From: Sphagnum compactum
Taxonomy: Eukaryota > Bryophyta > Sphagnopsida > Sphagnales
DNA: 64,000 nt
Direction of reading: 5' to 3'
Assembly: GCA_965153455.1 (NCBI GenBank)
Contig: OZ234499.1
Span: forward strand, 14,938,271 to 15,002,270
Positions 24,654 to 36,700 of the stretch are shown piece by piece. The notes beneath the pieces were generated by a model, which was not told where the DNA came from, made no database searches, and worked only from the letters and a program-made list of their open reading frames with translations. Positions within the stretch are counted from its first letter, which is position 1, and each line of letters opens with the position of its first letter. The position numbers were made by a program, and so were the translations under genes.

Positions 24654-26750
24654 TTGGAATCTTTGGAAAGTTTGGTGAAATTAACATGGAAGAAGTGTGA
24701 TGAAGGAATGAAGTCCATGAATTTGACTAAGGTGGAAGCATCAACTATAATGTGTAGGATCAACATTCATAAGAACCAACATAGTAAAACACTGCATTTG
24801 CTAGTGGAAATGAACAATCACTTGGTAGGACTAATAGACACTAGTGCATCCATGTTTATAATGTTTGTAAGCATGGTCTGGGAATTGGGGATCATGCATT
24901 TGGTGTCTAGATCAAAATCTTACAAAACTACTTTTGGAGTGGTAATCCAAGCTTTAGGAAGAATCACTGAATTGCCAGTTAGGGTTGGTGATGTGCAATG
25001 TTTAATGACATTTATGTTAGTGGACACTAACAGTTATGATCTTTTGCCAGGTGTAGATTTTCTCATCAAGAAAGGTGTTGTGGTTGATGTGGAAAAAGGT
25101 TTAATTCAAGTCAAATAAGAACTAGGCAACAATGTGCAAATTTTGCCATTGAACATGGTAAACATGTTGCAAATAGTGACAAATACCAAGTATAACAAGG
25201 GTGAGGAGGAGCAATGTGAAAGCAATGTGAAATTATGGGGTATCAAAATTCGAGACAAAAATGAGATGTCAATTGTACAAAACCATAACATTACATTGTT
25301 AGATGATGAACCTAATTAGACTAGCTCCTTTAATGACTCTAATGAAGATGCGACAAAAGTTAATAATTACTTTGATTTTCTTTGGATCAAGTTGTGTACC
25401 ATCACGACTAACTACATGTTAATAATTACTTTGATTTAAGAATGTGAAGAACATGGAAAGATGGGATGATGATATGGCCATGTGGGTGTTCAATGGAAGC
25501 TAACTTCTTACTGAATGTGAGGAAGCAGAGGAATCCAGAATGGGTAAGCGCATTTTGAATTACTATTGGAGTAATGATTATTTAATGTTTAGGGTTCTGT
25601 TGTTCCAAGGCCCAATGAATGTCGACAGATTATTCTTGATTTGCATTGTGAGATTGGCCATTTTGGAGAAGGGAGGACACTTGTAGAAGTCAACAAGCGT
25701 TATTTTTAGCATGACAGAATCAAGGAAATAAAAGATGTGGTGCACGTCTATAAGTAATGTTAGTTTGTTAAAAGTATAGATAGTGTTAAGTCAAAACCTG
25801 AAAAACTCAAAAATATTCCTATATAGAATCAATTTTATAGGGTGGCTTTTGACACGACCAACCCTTTTCCTAAAACCAAACATGGCAACATATATGTGTT
25901 GGTGGCTATAAACCATTATTCAAGATGATGTGAGGCAAGGGCAATGGTTGATCATGATGTTGAAATGGCGGCCAAATTTTTGGAGCATGAGGTCATCTAT
26001 AGGTTTGGTGTGCCAGAATACATTTTTACGAATAATGGCTATGAATGGTCAAGTGAATTCAATGAACTATGCAAAAATTATGGCATCATACACTAGTACA
26101 TTGCACCTTAGTGGCCTAGGTGTAATGAAATGGTGGAAAGGTCAGTAAAAACACCCAAGCATGGACTTATTGTTTTGTTTGCTACACTTGAAATGCATAG
26201 GACTTGGACAAACATTTGCCAAGGATTTTATTTAGATACATGTGTGGGGTGCAAGCAAGTACAAAATTTTCACCACACATGTTGACAAACTGTACTATTA
26301 AGTTGACGATAGACAACTCCTTAAGTCCACTGATTCAAGCTTTTGAAAAAATGCAGATTCAATATAAGCTATGGTTGAATAGATGATCGATAAATTGCAA
26401 CTCATTGTTAAGATGCATGGAGAAGTTACAAACAATGCAAGTCAAGCAAAAATAAAACAAAAGCGAGCTTATGCTTCACGAAAAGAGAAACACATGTTCC
26501 TTAAATTTCAGGGAGGCAAAACATATGTGAAGATGAAGAAGTTGGGGAAGAAGATGTCTATGGCGTCTAGTTGTGAAAGATTTTTTCTATTTGTTAAATA
26601 CTTGGATGGCAATGGATTTTTGGAGTAGGATGAAGGAGGAAGAATTTGTGTTGTCAAAGGAAAAGATGACCAATTGTGGGATAGACCTCGAAGAGATTTA
26701 CAACTATTCCACATTTCATTTGTTTTGTGAAGACTAAAGGTTTAATTTGA
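24654..26750 (+). pseudogene. Ty3/gypsy retrotransposon remnant (protease and integrase; RT missing)
   Basis: The first 154-residue frame (24654-25118) resembles a gypsy aspartic protease region. It has LIDTSAS at residues 60-66 where LDTGAS-type motifs are usual, and ends with a GVDFLIKKGVVVDV-like segment. About 500 bp later (25.62-25.76 kb) an integrase zinc-binding segment is visible (HxxxGHFG, then EVNKRYF), with a TAG at 25707 where the family normally has Trp. The integrase core follows (25.8-26.2 kb: GNIYVLVAI, FGVPEYIFTNNG), broken by further stops and with Asn in place of the second catalytic Asp. Reverse transcriptase and RNase H, which should lie between protease and integrase, are absent. 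No LTRs are recognised. It is clearly inactive. Confidence 0.8.
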
Positions 26751-29700
26751 TTTGTAAGGGAGATTTTACATTTGTGATGAGAAATTTAGGGATGAAACCT
26801 TAGGTAGATGGAATAGTACCATCAACTGTCAAAAGCAGAAGATGATAGGACTTTTGACAAGTGATGGTGATGTGAAGGAAGTCTGGGTTTGCATGACTAT
26901 TTTTCTCATTGTTTGTTTGCTTGTAGGTTATGAATGATGTGAGTTTTATTTCTCAATAGCGTTGGAGGTGTTGTGTTTTTTTCCTCTGTGGGTGCATTTT
27001 CGATGATGCAACTATTCTTGCGTGGTTGTTGATGGACATCTGTGAAGGAGAGAGTTTGTGTTGAGGATAAGAGGTGAGGGCAACCAATTGACTGAGCATC
27101 TAACTATCTTGAAGGTTTTTGGGGGTTGGAGATAGAGCTATGGTAGTATGAAGATGTTTGAAGTCAATGTCCGGTGTGTTTACTACTTGGAGGGAAGTGC
27201 TTTCTGAGAAATGTAACTCTGTTCAGATAGAGGCTAGGGTAATTCTGCTGCGCCAAAGAGCTTCTTTAGTAGAATGCAATGCTGTCAGTAGGAATTAGTA
27301 GGGGTTGACAACCAGGAGAGTTCAGATGATGAGCCTAAGGGATTTAGGAAGTGGTTGCAAAGCTTCTCATGGTGCTGTTTGTGGAAGTCTCTGTGTTCAA
27401 TTTGTGTTGGCAGTCTGGGATCTAGAGAGAGAGTACCCGTACTAACGGGAATTCGGAAAGGGTGTCCAATTCCTGCAGCATATGGTGATCTAGGGAGCTT
27501 GTTGATGGGCAGAATATTTCCGTTGTCCACTCTCTGAGATTGGGTGAAGATTTGTGTTGGAAACATTCTATATTGATTGTCATCATGTGTATGGGCTAGG
27601 TCAAGTGCTATGTTGTTTTGTGAGCAATGTATCCATTAGGATTCATGTTCAGTGAACTGTAGTGTACAGTGTTAGCTCTTTTTGTTTCTCATCTGAGAAT
27701 TAAGGTGTTCAACGTGGGAATTTGGGAATCTGTGACAACTGAGAAAGCTGACAAGCGACCTGTTGAGCTCATGAAAATGAGATCGGAGGGATCTGGTTCC
27801 TTGAGACCCATTGAATTAGAAGTAACATCATGGCATCAAGTTTTGGACATACAGATTGTGATGCTTATGATAATTTGTTTGTATCATTTTATTGAACTTG
27901 TGTTACTGTGTTTCATCAATGTCACTTTGACCACGAGGTTGATAAGGCATCGACTATGAGACTAAAAGCCTATGAGAAATTAGGGTTCACAAACTTTGGT
28001 GGTGGGCATAATGCTTGGGCCTGGGTGGACATGACCCAACACATGAGTTGGGGGCCTTGAGTTTGGGTGGCGATCCCCCCCAAGAAAACCTGGGTCAAAC
28101 GACCTTTTCCTTTGTAACTTTGTATCAGGCGGTGGGGTGTTAGATTTACTGGGGTGGACCAGCGCCTACAAAGTTACCATGGTAAAATAAAAAGCCCTAA
28201 TTTTGTCCAGTTGCTTCTAAACATTGTAAACATCAGACTGGCGAAATTAGCCTAAACTTAGGAAGCTAATTGTGAAGGCATCATTCACAAATATAAGGTG
28301 CCTTACAAATCAACCATTTTCATTGGCCAAACTAAAAACAAAAAACTCAAAAGTTAAGTCACATTGGAGGTTTTCAGTTGCCAGAAGTGAGGAAAAAAGT
28401 TAGTAAGAATCACCAATTTTTTAAATATTTGGTTTTCAGTGTGTAGCCAAAAATATGGAAAAGATGATTAAAGATTTGTATTTCATATTTGATTTAAAAC
28501 CAGATTCGGCTTAAATCTTCCTCGGGATGATAGCCACTTTTTCTACATCTTCCTATGGATGATTGTCACCTTGGCTACACAACCAAAAATTCCTGAAAAA
28601 ACCACTGTTACAAATGCACAAGTAACAGTAGTGTTTTCAGGAATTTTTGCTTGTAATATATACTAAAATTCCTAGTACTACTAGGAAATGAAATTTCGCC
28701 AAGTGCATTTACATCCAAAACAGGTGCAATAAATTGCAGCCATAGGCAATACTAGTGTAAGAGCCCCCCATGCTAATAACAACGTCATTACACAAGTAAT
28801 GAATGAAAGTAAGGTGGGATGGTGTGCTACTTTATTCTCTTCCTTTATGGTAATGGCAGCTACATTCCCGGCCTCATTAATTTCAGGCTCAGCGGCCACT
28901 TCAATGCTTCCCAGAACTCCATTACTACTACTAATTCACCAGGTGTTATTATATAGTGGTAAACTATAAGTTCAGCTTTTGGGAGCTTTCATAGGGAACA
29001 TTCCTATTTTAACTACCTAGTACAGTAATTTTAATTACCTGTGAAGATTCTATGTGGCAAAAATAGAATAATCTTGAATGTTTCAAGAGATTCTTTAATT
29101 TCCTTCACAAAAAAAATTTCTTTGAAAAAAAAATTATTTAAAAAAATTTCAAAAATTTCCAATTAATCTAAATTAGTGTCCCAGTAGCTAGTTATCAAGA
29201 CTTTAGGGTAGTTGTTTCCTAGGTTGGATTTTGTCATAAGGGGAATGTTCACTAGGTGTTGGTGTTGTGAATTTTAAAATGTTTATTATTATGGAACTTC
29301 ATGGAACATTTTCTGTTTAAATAATTTTGAATTCTAAATCTCTGGTCTGGATAACCTAAAACCTAACCTGGAACCTGATCCTACCAACCCTGGTTTGAAT
29401 GCCCTCACCAGGGTCAGATAGGAGAGTCATTTACCCCATAATTAAGTAGCCGGCTTTCTTTATGATCCAATGCCAAGAAAATCTGTTGAAAACTTGAGAA
29501 CTCTAGTTTATATAAGTTGCCAAAGAGTTAATGGTCCCCCCTCCTTCCCTAGTCACTTGAAGACAATACAAAGAGATTGCAGGTTTGGTAATATTGTGGC
29601 AATGCACATGCAGTAGGAGGAATTGCAGTCTCATTAGGCAAACATGTTTTAATAAGCATTTAAATTATTTATTTTACCATATATTTTGTTAATTTACTAT

Positions 29701-30837
29701 TTGGCAAATTTCTAGAGGATTTGTAATGAGCAATATAGCAATCAAAAGAAGAGTTGCACTTGACATATTAAGTGCACGAATTGAAATGTTGTTAGATTCA
29801 AAGCAGTCCTATATTTTTCCATATTATAAAAAAATTTGGATCTCTAGAGTGAAAATGAAAGTGTAAAGTATGTGGGTTTATGTAAAAAGATGGGCTTGGT
29901 GGGTCAAGTTGTTCACTTTGACACAACCCATCATACATAATAAGAGACATGTTCTAAACTTGAAGCATGTTTTAAGCAAACATGTTTAAAGCATTTAGAA
30001 AATTATTTTACTATTGTTTTGTAAAGTCTTTATACTGTTAATAATTTTTTTTTGGTTATTTTTATGCAAACTCCTAGAGGATTTGTTATGAGCTATGTAG
30101 CAATAAGAAGTTGATGAATCTAGGTGGTGTTCTAGAAGAGTGGGGCTTTACATTTTCCCATATAATTATTATAAAATTTGGCTCTCTAGAGTGCAAATGG
30201 AAGAGGAAGGAAGAAGGTATTTTGGAACTTGCGAAAAAGAAGGGTAATTTTATGAGTCTTCTCCTTCTTTAGCTTCTTCTTCTTCACTTTGACACACCCA
30301 TGAAAGCCGTGAGCATTCAGAGTTTTGCAGTGGATGCTCTAGTCGGGTTGAGAGTGTGTTTCTCCTCTCTGACTGCTGCACATGCTGCGTTTTTCTGTGT
30401 CAAACATCCCTAAATATCACCGAGCCCTGAAGTGTCTTGAATATATTTGCAACTTTGTAGTAGCAAGCTTCTTGAAAGCTTTGAGTTGAACAACAGTTGA
30501 GAGCTAGCTGCCTGATTTTTGCTCCAGGGAGTTTAATATATTATGTCCTTTTCTTGCACAGCTGCTTTTTGGAAGTGGACGCTTCAAGTGTCTCTTTTGG
30601 TTTCTAGTTCGAGTTCTACAGAACTTTGGGGCTTGATGTGGTTTTTTGCACATGCAGTAGCATGCTCCTCCGGGAATGATGAAGCAGTTGCAGAGCTAGA
30701 CAGTGTTCTGGAGCGAGGTTTGAGTGCGTGTTGTTGCTGAATCCTCTTTCTGTGACGAGGGCAAATTTCTTCGCTGTACGCGCGTTTTGTCGTGATTCTT
30801 TATACTAATTGGAGCTGCCTCTAGATTTTTCGGAGTC
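26751..30837. other. gene-free stretch upstream of the amino acid permease
   Basis: No recognised gene from 26.75 kb to the permease start. It contains the inverted R1 copy at 28.4 kb. A GTG-started minus-strand frame at 28681-28899 has one hydrophobic segment but no known family. The last 500 bp (30.3-30.84 kb) become CpG-richer and are the likely promoter and 5' UTR of the permease. An ATG-started frame of 65 codons (30543-30740) lies in that leader region. Confidence 0.5.
28403..28550 (-). repeat. dispersed repeat family R1, copy 3 (inverted)
   Basis: Read on the minus strand it gives GAGGAAGATTTAAGCCGAAT, AAATATGAAATACAAATCTT and ATTTTTGGCTACACACTGAA. These are in the same order as the copies at 11.99 and 16.98 kb. 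Confidence 0.75.
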
Positions 30838-33768
30838 ATGGAAGCGGCTAAGGAAACATCGGACAGCTTTGATTCCTTCTCTAGTTTGGGATCCTACTGG
30901 CGCGCGCTCTTGCATACGCCTCATCGCGTGTGGCAAAGAGGTTGCGCTGTCTCTACAGTCACTGACCAGATGACAGAGGTAAGGAAATCCAAACATGCAT
31001 CTTCATAGTCAGAGGCAACTGATTATAGTGCTTTCTAGCGGCTGTTTCTGATTCAATCTATGATCTCTAGGAAAAGAACAATTATTGCTGCGCATGCAGC
31101 TACAGCTTCGCAGACATCTTTCAAACTCGCGGTACATCAACTGGGAATCTATTGTGTTTGCATGCGTCCTGGCGGCGCGGTAGAAAGCTCATGTGGCAAG
31201 TAGTCGCGGCGGGTGTTCTTAGACGGCCATGTTTTTTGGCATCTGCAGGTGAAAGCTCGGTCGGGAGCGGAGATGGATCGCAAGCTACAATGGTGGGACG
31301 TGATAGCGTTAGGAGTAGGGGGAATGGTGGGAGCGGGCATCTTCGTCTCCACGGGCACCGCAGCTCGCGACCATGCAGGACCGGCTGTTGTGATATCCTA
31401 CTTAGTGGCCGGAATCTCTGCGTTGTTGTCGGCTTTTTGCTACACGGAATTCGCCGTGGAGATGCCTGTTGCCGGCGGTGCATTCAGCTACCTGCAAATA
31501 ACTTTCGGTGAGCACTAGAGCCACCCCATTGTTGTTCTCATGCTCGGAGCTTCTCGCTCGAAGATTTTTTTTTCTCCCAGTGTCCTGATGTCCTAGAAAA
31601 ACTCTTCTCTTTCGAGAACATTTGTCTAGTAGGAAGCATCTGTTGCTCACATCCTCCGCCATGGATCCCTTCTTGTCTTTGCAGGAGAGTTTCCAGCGTA
31701 CATAACCGGAGCAAATCTGGTGATGGAGTACTTGTTGTCGAACGCGGCTGTGGCGCGCAGCCTCACTTCCTACGCCGCTAGTGCCTTCGGAGTTGTTGAG
31801 GCGAACGCCTGGCGCGTAGAGATCAAAAGCTTCGCGGCTCCGCCGGGTTTCACTCACCTCGACTTCCTAGCCGTTGCCGTAGTTGTCGTCCTCACCGTTT
31901 GCTTGTGCTTCAGGTACGAAGAGCAATCGCGTTGTTTTCCCGGCTTCCTTCGAGTTGGAAGACTCCAAGGTGCTTTCTTCATGTCCGTGGCGTCTTTGTG
32001 CTGAGTTTTGTGCTGTGTTGATCTTGTGTCCCTTGACCTCATCAGCACGAAGAAAAGCTCCACCTTCAACTTGGTGATGACCGTGCTGCACATAGTCTTC
32101 GTGCTCTTCATCATCGTCGCGGGCTTCGTGAAAGGTGATTCCAAGAACCTCACGACGGCAGGAGCTGCTACCAGCAGGAGCGGGTTCGCACCCTTCGGAA
32201 TCCGAGGAGTCTTCAACGGGGCAGCGATCGTCTACTTCAGCTACATCGGCTACGACGCCGTCTCCACCACTGCCGAGGAGGTGAAGAACCCCGCCAAGAA
32301 CATGCCTCTCGGAGTCTCTGGCTCCGTCATTATCGTCACCATTCTCTACTGCTTCATCGCCCTTGCGCTCTGCATGCTGCAACCCTACGACATGGTAAGC
32401 TTGAAGAAGAAATGAAACAAGCCTCAGTACAAGCTTGCAGGAGCTCAGGCTGATCTAGTGCAGTCCTAGACTTTGTGGATCTTGGCTTGGTTTTGTCAGA
32501 GAATTTAAGTTTGCACTTGACCTCCAGAAGATGATCTTGCTGCATCTTCTGGTGATGTGCAGATTGATTCTGGAGCTCCTTTCTCGACCGCTTTCCGGCA
32601 AATCGCAGGCTGGGAATGGGCATCAAACTGCATAGGAGCTGGTGCGAGCCTTGGCATCTTGACGTCGCTGCTGGTGGCGATGCTGGGACAAGCTCGCTAC
32701 TTGTGCGTCTTGGGTCGCGCTCACGTGGTGCCTTACTGGTTCGCCACCGTCAACTCCTTCACAAACACACCCGTGAATGCAACAATTTTCCTGGGTAAGT
32801 AGGAGCCATCATCAGATCCAAAGCTTTTCTTCACAGAATTACAGAGTTCAGCTGTCTCACAGAAAGCTCGCATCTTGCTCTTTGACATGAGTAAGCATTG
32901 TGCTGCAGGTATGTGCACAGCATTGATTTGTTTCTTCACAGATCTGCAAGTGCTGCTGAGTCTGATCTCCATCGGCACACTCTTCGTGTTTTACATGGTG
33001 GCAAACGCTCTCATCTACAGGCGACATGTGGTAGTGGGGAAGACGAGTCCACTACCAACTCTTGCCTACCTCACAGCTCTTACAACTCTAGCAGCCTGCT
33101 TTGTCATTGTCTGGCAGTGCATGGACAGCACTAGTACTGTTGCAACAACAACGACAACAAGCGTCGACAACAAGAGTTACAGCAGCTATAGCGGATCTGC
33201 TGCATTGCTCCTTGTTTGCTGTGCAAGTCTTTCCATCTTCATCACTGGTGTGTTTTGGTGGAAGGTGCCGTCTGTGCACAAAGGAAAGGAATGGACTGTT
33301 CCTTGCATGCCATGGATTGCTGCTGCTTCCATCTATCTTAATGTCTTCTTGCTGGGTTCTGTTGGCACTGACTCTTACATTCGGTTTGCAATCTGGACTG
33401 CTCTTGCTGTTGTATTTTACTTTGTTTATGGTGTGCACTCCACCCATGATGCTGAGATGCGAGCGTTGGATCTTGAAGATCTGGAAGAAGATCATCAAGT
33501 CACGACCTGCAAATCAACTGCCGGATACTGTAGCTGCTTGATCTCTTTGGTGGTTGAGTTCAATTCAGCAACTGAGGATCATGCTACAGTAAATATGATG
33601 GACTCAAAGCTGCCAAGTTCAGGAAATTCTTCAACTGCTCAAAGTTTAGACACCAATCCTCCAGCTGCAACTTGTGACACAAGCTGTTTCGAACCTCAGC
33701 TTATCAACCCTAATAATATTCCAGCTGTGAGCCCAGAGTACATAGCCATTCCAGCTTCAAGGAGATGA
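30838..33768 (+). CDS. cationic amino acid transporter (CAT family, APC superfamily), six exons
   Basis: It encodes a membrane permease for amino acids, expected in the plasma or vacuolar membrane. I place exons at 30838-30978, 31249-31507, 31685-31913, 32046-32394, 32563-32794 and 32909-33768. All introns are GT-AG, phases match, and the joined product is 689 residues. The N-terminus has the plant CAT cytosolic motif (SFSSLGSYWRALLHTPHRV, residues 13-31). The first membrane helix carries LGVGGMVGAGIFVSTG (68-83), followed by SAFCYTEFAVEMPVAGGAFS. YFSYIGYDAVSTTAEEVKNP (273-292) and GQARYL are also family hallmarks. A Ser/Thr-rich loop lies near 476-500, and the hydrophilic C-tail is about 90 residues. 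The N-terminal motif suggests the CAT1/5/8 branch, but that is tentative. The start is the first ATG in frame with the conserved N-terminus. The frame is intact, so I take it as functional. Confidence 0.93.
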
Positions 33769-36700
33769 TCAAGAAGATGTGCATTGGATCTTCCAGTGAA
33801 ACCCAGCACATGTCCCAGAAAAAGTTGAGAGAATTCCAAGCTTTTTGTTTTGTGGACTTGAACTAGATGTATAGCCTAGCTAAGATGGGTCATTGGCTGG
33901 GCTGCTGCCGGAGGAGATCTTTTAACTTGGGAGATAGAAATTTTATGAACTCTACTTGGAGCTCTATTTTTTGAGCTCTCCTTGGAGCTCTCTTCTTCTT
34001 CCCTCACACAAGTACTTAGGGAATTTCAGAAAGTTTAGGATCTCTAGGTTACAGTCAAGTATATCAGTCTCTCTTGAAGAGGGCTGATTCTGCCACAGCT
34101 GATCTCAGAAATAACTTGCTCTGAACATGAGTGGCTTGAGTGTAAAATTATTATTTCATCCTACAAATTATGCATACTTCACATGGGACCCAAGTGGGGA
34201 TTCTGTGCCACTTTTGACCACTAAACTTATGTCGATCATAGTCATGTGCAATTCTTGTGCTGATAATGTTGGTCTACTATATTATGGATTTAGTGTTACC
34301 ATTGAGTCGAATAACTTGGGAAGGAAATACTCCATTGGAGCTGCATTATAGATTTCCAAATGGAATTTTAGGGTTTGTAGAACTAAGTTAAACTTCGGTG
34401 AGCTTTTTCAATTCAATCAGCTTTAAAACATGCACATTGTTGTTGAAGTAAATCTGGAAATGTGCTTTAAGTTGCAAACAGGGATAAAATATGGGAACAA
34501 AATGAAATGATGATACAGGTGATGTAGTAGTCCAAAGTTCTCAATAATCATATTATGAAATTCTGCTGTCTTAGTATTCCTAAATTGTCAGCAACACCAT
34601 CAACTGCTCAGCAGCTTAATAGTGTGCCTTGGCCCACTTTATATTGTGTTTTCTTAGAGTAATGTGGTGAACTTTGTAATCAAAACTCCAAAAAGTGCAT
34701 GTTTCAAAGACAGAATTGCAACATAACCCAAGAGGAATACAACACAATTTGATATTTCATTTGAAAAATCAAAAAGTCTATGTTATTAAACACTTGAATT
34801 GACCTTGTCCAAAACTCGGAAAGCTGAAAATTGGGAAGCACCCAAGCTGCGTGTCGCTGAATAGTTCTACCTTCTTATCCAGCTTACTCCAGAGGATGCC
34901 ATAATACATAAATTACTTCCTAATCCTATAACACCTGAGATCAAGGAAATAGCCCTTAGCCTCCAACTTTTGACTTTGTCTCCAACTAGTGACAAAGCTT
35001 CAAGGTACAGACATAGTCATTTTATACCAACAATTTTTTTTAATCTCAGGTGTCAACTTGGTCTTACTTCAGAAAGTTAGAACAAGAAGACCCATTCTTC
35101 ATGGTGATGCTGAAACTACACAGTGGGTTGTAGACTAGCTGGCTTAATTAATACCTTGTCCTGATGGCAAAAACAATTGGGTAGGATTACAAATACGGAG
35201 TCTGGGTACCATGCATAAAATATCACAAAACTGAAGCTGGACTATTAACAAACTTGGAACATGTTTGTATACATACCGACAGGTTGAGTTAAAGGGGATG
35301 ATGGGAAACTACTAAGGACACAGTGCAATAGTGTTGTGTACTATATAATGCATTATAGTATCATGCCTTTCAGTCTAGCTTTTGGCAGTTAGAGAAAGAA
35401 TGGAGGCTGGACAGAATTGTGTCTAGATTCGAGTGTGCAGGCCTCTTGCACTTCCCTCATTTGATGCGTCATTATTCTATCTCCCTGAGCTGAGGATTAC
35501 ATCATGATTTTGTCGAAACTGACACCATATCCACACCTACAAAGTTTGTGCAAATTCTGTCATGCCTTACAGGCCCGTCTGTTGGAACGATATGCCTCAG
35601 AGATTTTGTTACAGATGCTTTGTGATCCTCAACCGATAGTCTGCATTGTAATTTGGTTTGAGCTGCCAGCTTGAGATCACCAAGTGCAATATGTATGATC
35701 CTCCATATTGAAGACATGTATTGTAGCGGCCCAATGGATTTTTGTATGTGAATTTCAGATTGTCAAAATTGGAGTATTATGAAAACTGAAGGAAACTTGG
35801 GTCAAAATTCCCAAAACTTCTCCAAAAGTAAAAAGTTCATAACTTTTGAGTTTGTATTTTCAAATGCAAAAGAAGTCTTGCAAAACAGCCAGCACACAAA
35901 ATTACTACAACCCTTTTGATTCAAGGTAAAGATTTTACGTCCCTGATTGACAAGAAATTGTCATCATATGATTGCTGACCTCAAGCATTGCCTCATCATC
36001 ACCAAGTTCATTGGCTCTTGCCTAAACCCGTTTCCGCTTATTTCTTGGGATTTCAAATCATCAGTTAGAGGGAAAAGTTGGGAAAAGTAGCCTTGAAAAT
36101 GGACATGGGAAAAGGGGTTTCTCTTTCTTGAAACAAATGACCCTAAACAAATAAGAGAGTCCTATGTTGACTCTACATTAGGCATCATGAAGAATCTTGT
36201 ATCATCACAAATAGATAGCAACTTTTGACCTAGACAATATGATAGGTATGAAAATCTGACATGGATTTCTTCAAAGAAGCTCACATCAAGTACACATTAA
36301 TTGGCAAGAGTAGAATAGTAAAATTGGAAATTTAAGTTGTTGGCCATGATCAAACCAACAAAATCATTTGAGATCCGCAATATTGTGCATGATTGATATT
36401 GAGTAAAGTTGGGTTGTAGCTCTACAAACTTTGAAAGTTTGGACCTCAAGGAGTTAACCTAACAATTGATTTTGACATCAACCTAGTTAGATGCAAGTTT
36501 TTGATTTTCACCATAAGGTGAAAGATTGTGAGCTTTTGCAAGAAGTGAATTTTAAACAACAAATCCATTGCTTTGAGATGATCACATTTACCAATTCAAA
36601 TTGGAAGCATTTGGAATTATAAAAATCAATGACCAGTAAAATTAGTTATTGGATAGGAGGTTCTGTTTGTAGTCAAATTCTTTTTACCAAATCAATTGAA

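Noticed and set aside
28681-28899. Minus-strand frame with one hydrophobic segment
   Set aside because: It begins with GTG, has no homology that I recognise, and lacks supporting neighbours. Too weak to call a gene.
31121-33541. Long open frames on the minus strand and in other frames across the permease gene
   Set aside because: They are shadows of GC-rich exons. Only the plus-strand frame has family motifs and consistent splice sites.
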